A stretch of DNA of 64,000 bases from Sarcocystis neurona (lineage: Eukaryota; Apicomplexa; Conoidasida; Eucoccidiorida; Sarcocystidae): positions 2,321,961-2,385,960 of the forward strand of contig KL647308.1 in assembly GCA_000727475.1 (NCBI GenBank). Direction: 5' to 3'. Within the stretch, counting starts at the first letter, position 1. Each line of letters opens with the position of its first letter. The notes under the pieces were generated by a model that was not told the DNA's origin, ran no database searches, and worked only from the letters and a program-made list of their open reading frames with translations. Shown here piece after piece: positions 51,830 to 63,640 of this stretch. The position numbers were made by a program, and so were the translations under genes.

Positions 51830-54453
51830 CGACGAAGCTTGCCTTCTCTCTCTCTCTCTGAGTCTATCTGTCTCTCTCTGTGACTGTGTCTGTGTGTATG
51901 TCTGGGTTCGATTCTGCGTCTTCACCGCCCAGCGCCAGTGTGAAGAAAGCTTATCAAACGCTGCCTGTTTCAGGTATCCTTGACAGGAGAAAGTCTGCAT
52001 ATTCATGCGTTTGCCGGTGTAGCTGCACACCGCAGCCGGCAGAGGAGATAGTGGTGTGGGTGCATGCGGGAGCTGCGCGGACGCGCGATAGCTGCTGATT
52101 CCGCGAAGAAGACGCAGGCGGCACTTGTACGAAGGAGATCCGCATGCGCCACCTGTGTGGAACTGAAGAACATGCGCTAACAGCACGTGGCAGCAAAGGG
52201 TCCCTGGCGGTGGACGTAGATACAGGGTGTATTTGTCTGGCGGTCACCCGGTCCAGGGCCAGACGCGCGCGGCAGCGGGCACGTACCGAGAAATCTGTGC
52301 TGCGTTAGCTGCAATCACGAGAAGCAGGCATCTGAAGCGTGGGAATATGAATAAGTGCATCAATTGCATGCGCAAGGTCGACAACAGCGGGTGCAGTCTG
52401 GTCGAATTGCCTGCGGCAGCCACAGACAGGCCGCGTCCCTTTGCACTTCTGCAGGGCGTCTGTTGATCGATTCTCCGGCTTCCATCGCACACCAGCAACC
52501 GACTCTTCCGGGGGAGTTAGACTTGTGTAACCGCTTCTACCGTTGTGTACACACTTTTCTCTTCGCGTACACATATGAGATGCAGGCAGTCGCAGTTTTC
52601 TATTTCGTTGCTGTGTCGCGGTTCCCGCTGCTCGGCCTCATGTGCGAGTGTGGTTGCGATGATGACTGCTGCCTGCAGTTACTGATTTTTGTCTAACTTC
52701 GATTTGTCTGGATAGGCTGCTTCTGCGGATATTTCTGCTGGCTTCATTGCACGTGCTGTTGCTGTATTTGTTGTGCTCGTTCTTGCGTCAACTTCTGCAG
52801 CAGCGCAGCTTTGGCTGCTTCCCTGTTTTTCCTCCTTCTCCTCAGACTGGTGTGGCTGCCGCTCCTGCTGGTGGTGGTGGCGCTGCTGCGTCTCTGTTTC
52901 TGCTGCTGCTGTAACTCTTGCTCTCATTTCTGCCGCTGTACCTCTTGCCTCTGCTGCTAGTGATACCGCTCCTGTAGCTGCAGCTGCTTCTGCCGCGCTT
53001 GCGTCTGCTGCTGCTGCTTCTCTACCTGCTGCTGTGGCAACGGGTCCGTACGTTTCCTGCTGTTCTTGTTCTTGTATTCTGCTGCTCGCGCCTTGCTTTC
53101 ATTTGCTGCTTCCGTACGAGCAGGGATTGATGCCAGTGGCTGGGGCTGAGCGCCTGGAGCGAACAAGAGTGATCACAGCTTATCCGGAGTTGAAGAGAAG
53201 CCACCTTGGCTGTAAAGGAGTGAGCACAATGCACCTGCTTTTTTTGCAGCTGCTGTTGACGCTTACCTTCTCTGTTTTTTTCCGCCTTCTCCCCTCCTAT
53301 CAACTCTTGTGCTCCATTTCTTTCCTCTGCAGAAAAGCTGTTACGGGGCACTGTATAGTCGCCATGCTGCGGATTCTGTTTCTGTGTTATTGTAGCTCCT
53401 GTTGCTTCGGCTGTTGCTACTCCTGCCGCTGCTGCTGCTGTCGCCCACGCTACTGCGGCTGCTGCTCCCGCTACTGTTGCTGGTGAGGCTCCATATGCTT
53501 GCCCTGCCGGTGTCTGTGCTTGGTCTGCGGCCGCTTGTCGCTCCGTCCTCAACCTGTTTTTCTTTGTCGTTCTTTGCAAATCTCTTCCTTCTCTTCTCCG
53601 TTTTCTTTTTGACGCGCGGTTTCCAGTCTCCGTCTCTAGTCCCGTTCGTTCTGTCCTTTAACTTGCTCTCCATTTCTTTCCCGTGCCTCTTCTCCGTGTG
53701 CTGCTTCCTCTTTTCCCTCTTATTTCTTGTCCTTCTGTTGCTTGACCTTCTGCAGCTTTCCCTTTGTCTTCCTCTCCTTTTGTTCCTGCTCATTTCCTTC
53801 GCTTAACCTCCTCTTTCCCAAACCATTTTTCTCTCTGTCGACCTCACGGATCTTTCATTTTTTCGTTTTCTTCCTTTGTTCCTCCAGGTTCTTTTTCTCC
53901 CGTGAGCCTCCTCGTTATTCACTGTCGTGTGATTGCTTCCTTCTCATCCTCCCCTCTCCGTTCATTCCCTCGGCTGTACAACCCTTCCCCGGAAGAAGCA
54001 GAAATTGTCTTTTTGCTTTTACTGCTGCTGCTGCTGCACACCAAAAGAGGCAGGCGCGTGTCTGGTGACCTGACACGTATAGCTGGGGACGCTGCTAGTT
54101 TTGCAAATTGATAATTTTAGTAATGACATGATAGTACTAGTTCTGAGTGCACGTGAGTTGATAGGAGTCTGCAGGGAATTTGACCAGGGCACTGGTGTAG
54201 AGAGAGGGGTACAGACAACCGTGTATACTCCTATACCATGCGGTTAGCTGGTGTTTCCCACACATGTGTGTGCACGTCTTTTTGCCTGGGCACACACACT
54301 GTCTCGTTTATATGTGTTCTTGCGCGTCTCTATACACATAAATCCTTCCTAGGTGTTAACTTGTCTGCACGCATCTGCTATGGATGTAGGTGTATGGGTG
54401 GCTACCGGTTTGTATGCGTTTATCAACTTGGGACACGCTGGGTGACTCCACAG
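51830..54453 (+). other. Long intron region of the 50.6-55.5 kb gene
   Basis: Begins with a TCTCTC tract. The middle (52680-53480) is CTG-rich on the sense strand, then pyrimidine-rich (53560-53990), and it ends at ACTCCACAG (54453). Minor exons could lie within, for example near 52350-52460 (plus, NKCINCMRKVDNSGCSLVEL). Minus-strand Gln/Ala frames at 52679-52927 and 53022-53579 read the opposite strand of the CTG tracts and are not called. Confidence 0.4.
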
Positions 54454-55470
54454 GCATTCATAGCTCCTCTAGACGATGTGGCAGTATGCGAAAAACTTGC
54501 CGGCCAAACGAAGAAGCGCAGCGGGTATCGCTGGGCAACTGCGCTGGGTGAAGTTCCGTACGCTACGTGGAAGGATTCGTCGCAGTGGCAGCCGCAGCAA
54601 CAGCAGCGACAGCAGCGACAGGGTCAGCAGCCGGCGTACCTTGCAGGTCTGGACTGCTGGCGGCAGCAGCTCACCGATCAGCAGCTGCAGCAGGAGGAGG
54701 GCCATCTGCAGCAGCAGGAAAGGGGGACACAACAGCAGCAGCGCATGGAGAGAGACTGGCAGACATGGCAAGGGTACCAGCAGCAGCCGCAAGCGCCGCA
54801 GCAGCAGCAGCAGAAGCACGGGGAGGTCCAGGAACAGCGGCAGCAGCAACGGCCAGAGAATGAAGGCAACGCCGACAGCAGCGGCCGGCTGCGAAGTGGG
54901 GGGAGCGTTCACGCAAACACGCCCATGCGCGGTGCCTCGCACGGAGCGGGGCTCGAATACACCACAGCAGTAGGTGTGAACACCGCTGCAGGAGCACCTG
55001 AAGGGAAAAAGACGCCTGACTGTGCCTCTCGAAGGGCTGTGTACACCCCAAACAGAGCGCAGAGCGAAGCGAAAGGCAAGCCGGCAGCACAGGTTCTCAG
55101 CTATCAGCAGCAGCACCCGCAAGGACAGCAGCGCGGGCAGCAGCAGCCGGTGAAGGCAACGCAGCAAGTGTGCCAGCCGACGCAGCTGCAACTCCACGAC
55201 AAATGCTTTCGGGAAGGACGTCGGGTGGAGGACCAGTCGCAGATGCAACTTTCGCACAGGAAAGATGGCACCAGTGTCTACGGCCCTGCTAACCCTACGG
55301 GGCAGGTCACTGAGAGAAACAAATCTTACGCCCCTCTCCATCAAGAAATGCCGCCGCAGAACGAGCTGCAGCAGCTGAATCAGCCCCCGCCGAAGGAGAA
55401 ACAAGGCACGCGACTCTTGCCCATCAGTGGCAGGCAACAGCAGCACTCCTGCCCTCCTCGGGTGGTCTAG
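54454..55470 (+). CDS. 3' exon of a large Gln-rich protein
   Basis: After a phase-0 acceptor the frame reads AFIAPLDDVAVCEKLAGQTK, KRSGYRWATALGEVPYATWK, DSSQW, then Gln-rich sequence with aromatic interruptions (YLAGLDCWRQQLTDQQLQQE, MERDWQTWQGY). Next come a Gly/Ala/Ser part and a Gln/Pro-rich C-terminus with SVYGPANPTGQVTERNKSYA, LHQEMPPQNELQQLNQPPPK and a PPRVV end; stop TAG at 55468-55470. Its 338 codons are uninterrupted. The opening 45 residues have normal composition and are the best part for a family search. Linkage to 50646-51829 is inferred from strand, spacing and similar composition. Confidence 0.55.
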   Translation, partial: AFIAPLDDVAVCEKLAGQTKKRSGYRWATALGEVPYATWKDSSQWQPQQQQRQQRQGQQPAYLAGLDCWRQQLTDQQLQQEEGHLQQQERGTQQQQRMERDWQTWQGYQQQPQAPQQQQQKHGEVQEQRQQQRPENEGNADSSGRLRSGGSVHANTPMRGASHGAGLEYTTAVGVNTAAGAPEGKKTPDCASRRAVYTPNRAQSEAKGKPAAQVLSYQQQHPQGQQRGQQQPVKATQQVCQPTQLQLHDKCFREGRRVEDQSQMQLSHRKDGTSVYGPANPTGQVTERNKSYAPLHQEMPPQNELQQLNQPPPKEKQGTRLLPISGRQQQHSCPPRVV

Positions 55471-55540
55471 CTACCTTCAGCACTAGCCGCGGTACCAGCC
55501 GTATAGATCAGTACCCAGTGTCAGGGGCAGATGAAAATTT

Positions 55541-55577
<37 letters not shown>

Positions 55578-55846
55578 CGCCCACATGTGAATACGTTTGA
55601 ATACTCGTGTATACATATATATATGTATATATAATATATATATAATATATATATACGGGTGCATATTTAGTTTAGCGCACATAAGTATGCGCACACAAAA
55701 CACACGTAGTCGCCCTCATGTCTGCTTATGAATCCCCTTGTACAGAAGTGCAGAAGCGTAGACTACAATCAGCGTAGAGATACACAAGTAAACGCTTTCA
55801 CGATGCAGATAGGAAGAAAAAATCATCATTTCTCTTCCGTACCATC
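55471..55846. other. 3' flank with TA microsatellite
   Basis: 55543-55572 and 55614-55655 are near-pure TA. No gene. Confidence 0.6.
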
Positions 55847-58800
55847 ATGCGAGTGAATAGTGCGGCGCAGGGCCATCGGCCTATGTTCGACCTCTCTATG
55901 CTGCACCAGAGACACGCTGATGCACCCGCTGATCGCCGCACTCCTTCAGCTGCTGCTGGTGCGACACTTTCTGCCCATGCAGCAAGTCACTTCTGGGAAG
56001 GCGAAGACGCGCTATTCCTCCCCTGTACAAGTCCAAGCGCGGACTCGCACCTACGAACATACAGATACAAAATGACTCACACAAACGTGCACAGAAATAT
56101 ACGTACACAAGTACGCACAGGTACCTGCATTGGATTCATGGATTTAGCTAGGCGTACGTGCGCGTTTATATGAATGCATATGTAGATATGTTTTTGTAAA
56201 CACACAGAAATAGAGGAGGTGAGCACCTCACTTCATACACACACACGCACATGCGCTTTTGTGCGCAAATCTGCATGCACAGCCGTTCGTGGATTCGTAT
56301 AAATAGATTCGTGTGCAGACACATACGTATCCAAAAGCATGTATTCTTTAGACGTCTGCATTTGTTTGTAGGAGGATTCATTCAGGCACACACACACACA
56401 CGTTTTTGTGTGCGTATGCTTTAGTAAACAACGCCATACCGAAGTGGATGTATTTGACTACGTACGCGTGTGTACTAATATTCCCACACATCAAGATACA
56501 CCCGCGGAGCATCAGTTTTTGTCCTTTGAAAGCCTGAGACGCGTAGACACAGCTATATATGAGTAATAGTTGCACAACTGTGCCGTTCTGCGCCGACTTA
56601 CGCATAGGAAGACGTTTCCATACACACACATGTGTATAGGTGGATTCGAAAATACGCAGCAAAACAGACACACGTAATACGTATGCGTCCCAAATAGGCC
56701 TGTGTGCCAACACATACAAATTTGCAGGGACACACGGCGACAGTCATTTTTAGAATCGTGTCAAACTACTGGTTGCGCCCGCAGAAAAGCAGCTGATTTG
56801 GCATGGAGCCGAACCCATGTGTGCGTACGTCGTAAATGCTGCAGCAACAGTAGGCGCAAACACGAAGTGTGCGCGCAGTTCCGACGCAGTTCGCAGAAGC
56901 GAAGAAACACATTTGTTCCCATGCAATATTTTTATAAGCGTAAAAGCTTTATGTCGTGATAACGTGTGGGCGCACAGCCGCCCACATATGCTTCTAGCCG
57001 CAGGCGTGTACATCGAAGTCCCAGCATGTAGATCAACGTAACTTTTTTGAAGTTCGCACTTCTGGTGAGAATCTATGATTGCAGCGGTGAAGTAACGTTG
57101 TAAATGCTTTCATAGAGGACTAACGTTGTCTGTCTGACGGTGCCGCGTATAAATTTTCACACGCAAAGAAGCGATTTGTTGTTGCGCTGTAGCAGCCAGT
57201 GTTTCTCTCTTGTTCTTGCTGCCTAACATTGTTATGCAAGGTGGAAAAAAAAACTCCTCCGAGCGTGCATGTTCGCACCAGTGGGAGTTTCACCAGCCCA
57301 TAAGTTCTTGCCGTTGCCGCTTATGCACATAGGCACCACTTCTGTCTGTGCAGTGTTCCGCACGCAAGCGCGACCGCTTCCCTCCCCCTGAACATGTCGC
57401 TGTAGAAACGTGTGTGTGTGCGGGTAAGCGTAAAACCCACTCACAAAAAGACTTGTCCGTATACACGTAGATGTAATTGTATTTGCGTGGGTACCTGCAT
57501 ACGCATGCGCAGTTGACCTATACGTGCGAACAGGTGAATGTAGGTGCATATTCGTTCACTGGTGTGCACAAGTGCCGGAGGCGCCCTATTCTTACGTGTA
57601 AACTTCGTCGTGACACCGCAGTGGATTCATGTTGCTAACGTTGCAGACTCTTTGGGTTGAGTTTGAGTAGTCGCTGCGGCGGCTTTGGACGGCTGCTGTT
57701 CATATGGTTCACGAGTTCCGCACTTGCCTGCGTGCACAAAAGCATCCCCTTATTGAGGGGTACTGTAATAATTCCTGTTTAGGTACATGAGGTGCATCAG
57801 ACACTTTGAGCAGCTATGCTGCAGCAGGATTGTTTGGTCGCCCTGTGTGTTACCTCCTTATTGTGCTATCGCCTAGAACGTACGCCGATTACTGTGGGTG
57901 GGCTCCCGTGTAGACGAATCGATCACGTTTAGGCTTATATATTCAGGTAGATATTCGTAGCAGACACGCATTACACGAATACACAGGTAAGTCTGTGGTA
58001 CTTTCTACAGGCACACACGTACGTTTGTTAACGATTGGATGTGCGCATATTCATACGGTTGGAGCTGCCACCGCAAAAGGTGCGCGGGGAAGTGGTGATC
58101 GGTACATCCACACTTGTGCACTGCACTTGCTTCTTCTTGTGTGTAAAGGCGTACCCGTGAAAGCTGCGTTAGTGACTGAGGGCAACAAGGCGTGCGCAGT
58201 TGTTTTACTGCCAACCTAGCAAATCTGCACATTCCTGCTGAACACGAATATGTTACGCATAATCACGATTGGCCACGCATTCGTGTAAAAATGCTGCATT
58301 TGTCGACGACACACGCACCTACATATCGGTTCCATACAGTGTTCCGGCGCCTTGCTGTGCACCCAAGACCTAGAGACATCGTGCAGGCTTAGGTGGTGCT
58401 GAGATGCTGCTGCACCGGAAGAGGCGCAGGCGTCCTGCACTTACGTGTTGCATATGTCTATACATATATGCTGTACGCGACGGATGCAGACGTCTCTCTG
58501 GCCGCTTTTGATTACTGCTATCGATACAATCACATGATTGCGGAAATGCCCAAAATTGCGGACATGCCTGCTTCGCACGAATATGGTATGGGCACACACG
58601 TAGGCTCTTACTATGGAGGGTTGCCTGCACGCACGCGTGCGTGTAACTAGTTCCATGTCTTCGCACAGAGCTTCCAGGCACACCTAGCTCCTGCGTAGAG
58701 CATCATCACAGAACCTCTGTTCACCCGTCATACTCAATAAACGTCAATAGGCCTGAGGCCAGAGGGGCAAGCCGCGACATCTGAAGTCAGCGGAATCTTC

Positions 58801-61800
58801 TACATACGGTCCGCTGTCCTCTCGACTCGTGCAGGCATATGTGTACAGTTGACGCACTGGATACAGCATATACTTTTGGAGTATGCTTGCGATTGTGTCA
58901 TTTCGCAGCACGGTGTACACAGAGGTTAGATGCCAGTGTGTGCCTAAATGACCTCACATAGCGCAGCCGTCTGCAGGCATACAGAGGATAACTTGACACT
59001 GTATACTTTACAAGAGTCACACGCAAAACCCTGTCTAACAAGTGTATGCAAACCGCGAACGATGCACTTGTTTCACAAGCGCACATCTCCGTTCTTCTTG
59101 AGGTATAAAGTGCATCCAGATTAAACTCAGCAATGTCAGCATCTGTGTAAGTTTCTATCCACAGTAACCCTTTCACACATAGAAAAGGCTACGCGTGTTG
59201 TTCTGCACCCACAGGTAGGTGTCATCCTGTATTCAGTACCTTAATGAAGTTGTGAATCTGCATACCTATGGATACAACACGGCCCAGCACACGCGTCAAC
59301 AAGGTGAACAAGCAAACGGGGGTGTCCAGAGCCAGTCCGGTTCTCTACTCACGTAAAAGTGGTCAACGCATGAAGAACGTGTGTGTCCACTGACACACTT
59401 GCATGTGTTCCTCCGTAACTCTCCTCCTCCCAGTGCAAATGGATACGCTTCCACTTGTGTAAAATTTGGTCCATTTTGAAAAAGCTCCATCAAGGATACA
59501 GATAAAGACGAATCTTAACTGCAGAGATAGATACGGTCGTCTGTGTACTAGCCGCTTGCCCAAATCCAATACAAAAGTCTGTCAACAATGTGGGCCACCC
59601 CTCATACACGCACCTCGGTAGCACGAATAGACGGCCCACCGGGGGCGATTTCCGTAGCCTCATACACTTACATAGGCCGCAGCACACGGCCATACCTCAG
59701 ATCAATAGAGCGTAGCGTGGCTCTAAAAAACGGTGTCACCAATGAATGCATGCGTAGAATCGCTTTTACGTTGACAGAGGCAATTCGCAACAGGAAATGC
59801 AAAATATGTTACCACGCTGTGGAACCGGTCGAATCACTGGCGGTGTCACCAACGGGTGCGGAATCAATTTTCTGGAAGCACCACTTTCGAGCAGTCGTCG
59901 GCTTGTGACACCTCTGTAGTGTCTTTGTCCTTAGCTTTTGCGCTAATATGGGTGCTGCTTAAATACGCGCGAGATTATGCTTCAGACGACGGGGTGGAGG
60001 CTGCAGTGTGCACCACCTTCAAATATTGTTCGCTTTCCCTCTGTACACCCTGGGCCTGAAGGCAAAAACTGCTTAAAAATCTCAATTGTGCGGTACTGTA
60101 TGTTTTTTGGCTTAAAATTTACTGCTACACCACACGATCTATCGCGACCACCCTCGCAGGGGAGGTCAATTTAGAGACCTCGTTCAGTCAAGTTTTTTGG
60201 ACGGAAGTAAAGCGTCAAATGATTTTATAGTACGAGTCGCTTGCGAAGGCGTATCCAGATGTCAGTGACAACTCATTATCTCGTGAGTGTCTAAACACGC
60301 ATGTCAGAAAAAGGTGGACGATCTGCGCTCGAATTCGAGGGAATACATACATATACAAATATATATATATATATATATATCTGGGCAGTCGAGTCTTGAC
60401 TGAAAATAGGTGATAAGCTCGAAAATTCGCGACCGTAGATTCACACGGTAGGCTTGTACACGGCATTCGCTTAGTGCAGCATCCGGTTGCTTGTAGCCGC
60501 GAGTGCAACGATGGCCTTTCCGCTCCCATTTACTTTTTTTCACATCGTAGGGACAACGCAAACCTTAGCAACTTTGCGTTCAATAGCGCTAAAGGAAAGA
60601 CCGTAGTTGGGCAAACGCCCGCTCGGAGACCTTAAGGTGCGTCCACTCTAATATTTAGCTGCAACAAGCGCTGTGCACACACATGTAAAAAAATGTGGCT
60701 ACCTCTGGATGCAAGGATGGAGAGGTCTTTAGTAATTTTCAGTGTTCTGAGAAGACCGAATGACGCCTCGCAACAGACTACATCCATATGAGGTTTTTCT
60801 GCACTTGCGCTCAGTCACCACTTCTGACGTGCTAAGAGTTCTTCATGTCTCCGAACCTGTACGCGCCTCTGCAAGCTTCTCTATATCAACTTGTAAAGTG
60901 TACTTTAAGAAGATTAGTTCCGCCCTGGTCTTAGGCTCCATCACACTGAGTATCCAGAAAAACTTCTGCATACTCCTGTTGGATTATGGACTACTATAGA
61001 ATATGCTTCACCACTCTTATGTACCGGTCAGGGCGCTTGTCCCAATAACAGTGGGTTTCTGACTTCTAGGCCCCATCTACTTTTTTACTTCCAAACTATT
61101 GCCTCGTCACAGGCGTTCACTAAGATGCTCAACACCCAAGCGATCACCTACGGTTCTACCGTCTCGTGCCTTGCTTTCGTTTTCCTTCGAATTGCCTCGT
61201 CTTCAGAGTTACACGCGAACGTCCACCCAGCACCTATTCCCGGCCATCAGGTGTCATACGTCACGAGTTCAAAGACGCTCCTGTCAACATAAAGGAACCC
61301 TCTATACATCAACAAAAAGAGGAAGAAAGCATCTGCGTTGACAAATGGATAGGTCAAGTAACACTAGCGGTCGCCTGCTATTGTCACTGAATAAACAAAT
61401 CTCACTCTTCAGCAGATGTGCTAAGCTTTTTCTGTGGTGTCGCAAAATTGAACACTAGCGACGCCCCCTAGCGTGTGCACCTCATCCGTCCAAGTCGGAA
61501 GTCGCTCTGAGCAGGAAGCTAAGCATTCGACATCAACGTCCACAATGCATGTGTTCTTCTTAGTGCGTCTCATGAGTCGCTGGCTTCCAGACGCCGCATT
61601 TGTCTGCTTGTCGCGCAATACCGCAGCTGCCTGCTTGCCCCGCATGTAGTCTAAGCAGCTCAAGTAGTACGGTATTGATACTTCGTGCAGCAGAAGTGTG
61701 TCGTAAGCTGCAAAGGAAGTCGCTTCCATGAGAGCTCCTTAGCTTCCTTCACAGCGGTCCGAAACACTAGTCTGGATGTTTTACCTGAATGTCTGCTCGT

Positions 61801-63069
61801 TGTAGTGGCACGCTATTGTGTCAGAGGTATCAACGATACCACGCTGAAACTCTTGGTGCGTAATCCATCTTGTACCCCAAGAGTGTCAAGTCCGATTCTC
61901 TGCCTTGTGCATTAGAGAGTTACAAAGTGGGAACGCCAAGGATTTCGCAGGCTCGTTTTCGGTGGACAACTGTCGCCGCGGAGACAACGTCTCACTGAAA
62001 CGACGACTAGCGTTGACAAATAATCATTCTCTTCTTTTCGCCCAGACACCGAGGTTTTCTTGAACGGACACATTTTGAAATGGAACGATACTTGGCTGCC
62101 GTGAACTCACTCCTGCAGCTGAAATTGGCCAGTAGGAACAGGTATTCAGTGCAGCCACTCAGGGAGCACGTTGCCGACATCTCTGGCGGCCTCTGTGTTT
62201 CATGGAAGCTCGTTCAACATTGTAATTAGTCGCAACAGACGCCGCTGGTGCATGACCACGTCAGGCCTACTGTCGTGGCATTAGGCCTGCTGTGACGGCC
62301 TGAAATGCACGAAAATGCCCATGTGCTAGGGTGGAGACAATCTGATCTATATTCAACATGGAAAATGCGCGTGTACAGAGCACCTCTATGTATCTGGAAA
62401 GTACACGTAACCTTGGAATAGCCGCAGTGATCAATGACTGAACGCTCTCTAAGAATGTTATCCGGAAGACTGCGCACTCCTGGTGCTTTGGCCTTAGGTG
62501 TCTGCAAGCCCGGTACGACGTGGAAGAGCGAATGCATTTGTTGTAGCCTTCACGGCCGCCTGCACTCGTCGGAGAGCCGCCACGCACCTGATTAATGCTA
62601 CTCCCCTCCACGCGGAAGGGTGGTAGCTGCGTCGGCGATGAATACACTTCTTCTGACGATTAGACACGACAGCAAGTCGTATGGTTCTCCAGCGCGCACG
62701 TGTGCAGATACAAAGTTGACAAACAAGCACCTTGCAGCATCCCCGTCCGAAGGAGAACAAGAGAAGATGTTGAAACAAAAGATAGCAACTCAATCAACAC
62801 CGTGTAGATTCCTTGCTCGACTTCAGAAACAATTGCGCGTGTCTATGCGAGCGAGTTCCCAACCTTTGAAAGGAGAATCAGAACGTCTGCATGCGTTCGT
62901 GTCCTCCTATAGATATATATAGAAGGCCTTTCAGAGTCGGGTTCGGAAATGCGATACACCGCAACTGTAGGGTCTCATGAATGTTGGGTGACCTGCGATC
63001 TCTGCTAATTCACACTACGCGTAACCGAGAAAGCGAGAAGGATTCACTTCTCGCCCATCCAAGGTCTGT
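55847..63069. other. 7 kb of repeat-poor DNA without a supported gene
   Basis: Composition is even, with almost no CAG arrays; ACACACAC at 56385-56400 and a TA run at 60358-60380 are the only microsatellites noted. Many frames of 60-110 codons have balanced composition, including plus 55847-56173, plus 58192-58650 (one in-frame TAG at 58390), plus 59588-59908 (CKICYH), plus 60760-60999 and minus 62267-62647. None has clear splice sites, a recognised motif or an uninterrupted length that excludes chance. Old, degraded coding or transposon sequence is possible. Confidence 0.35.
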
Positions 63070-63640
63070 GGCATCGGAGTGAGACTATTTTCTACCCTTT
63101 GACGTAGAGCTGTTTCACCGTAGTGCTGCCAGATGAGGGAACCCCTGTAGGCAGTCGGTATGATGCTGCCAGCGTAACCTTCACACGTGAACGGTACTAC
63201 GCATGCAGGTGCAGCTATATATCCATACACCTGTGTGCACGTGCAATTACGTCTTCAAATGCGTGGCATCAGAGTGAAAGGATTTTGTACCTTTTAAAGC
63301 AGATCTATTTAACCTAGTGCTGCCAAATGTGCAAATCCTGTAAGCAGTCGGTCTGGTGCTGCCAGCGTAACGTTTGCGTGCGAAGGGTGCAACAAATGCA
63401 GCTGCAGGTTCATATCCATCCACCTGTGTGGACGTACATGTCCAAGCGCGTGGTGCCGAAGTGAGACTATTTTCTATCCTTTGACGTAGAGCTCTCTCAA
63501 GGTAGTACTGCCACATGAACTTATCCCTGTAACCAGTCGGTGTGATGCTGCTAGCGCAACGTTTGCATGTGGATGTTGCTATGCATGCAGGTGCCGTTAC
63601 ATATGCATACGAGTGAGTGCACGCACTGTTCAGTGTTGAA
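63070..63640. repeat. Three tandem copies of a ~190-bp unit
   Basis: Units begin GGCATCGGAGTGAGACTATT (63070), GGCATCAGAGTGAAAGGATT (63265) and GGTGCCGAAGTGAGACTATT (63452), giving periods of 195 and 187 bp. Shared internal phrases are TTTGACGTAGAGCT, AGTGCTGCCA, CAGTCGGTxTGxTGCTGCCAGCG and ATATCCAT. Copies are roughly 70-80 percent alike by eye. On the minus strand the first two copies read a similar protein (ALRQRVENSLT and ALRQRIENSLT). Confidence 0.85.

Noticed and set aside
51905..51914. tRNA-like GGTTCGATTC box B
   Set aside because: No matching box A at the right distance and no cloverleaf arms around it.
60760..61400. Reverse-transcriptase-like reading (HLRSV, TCKVYFKK)
   Set aside because: Similarity to the HL...KC.F region of chromovirus RT is too loose, and no YxDD, RNase H or integrase motif is nearby.
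63070..63640. CRISPR-like array
   Set aside because: Units are ~190 bp, degenerate throughout and without constant short repeats and unique spacers; the genome is eukaryotic.
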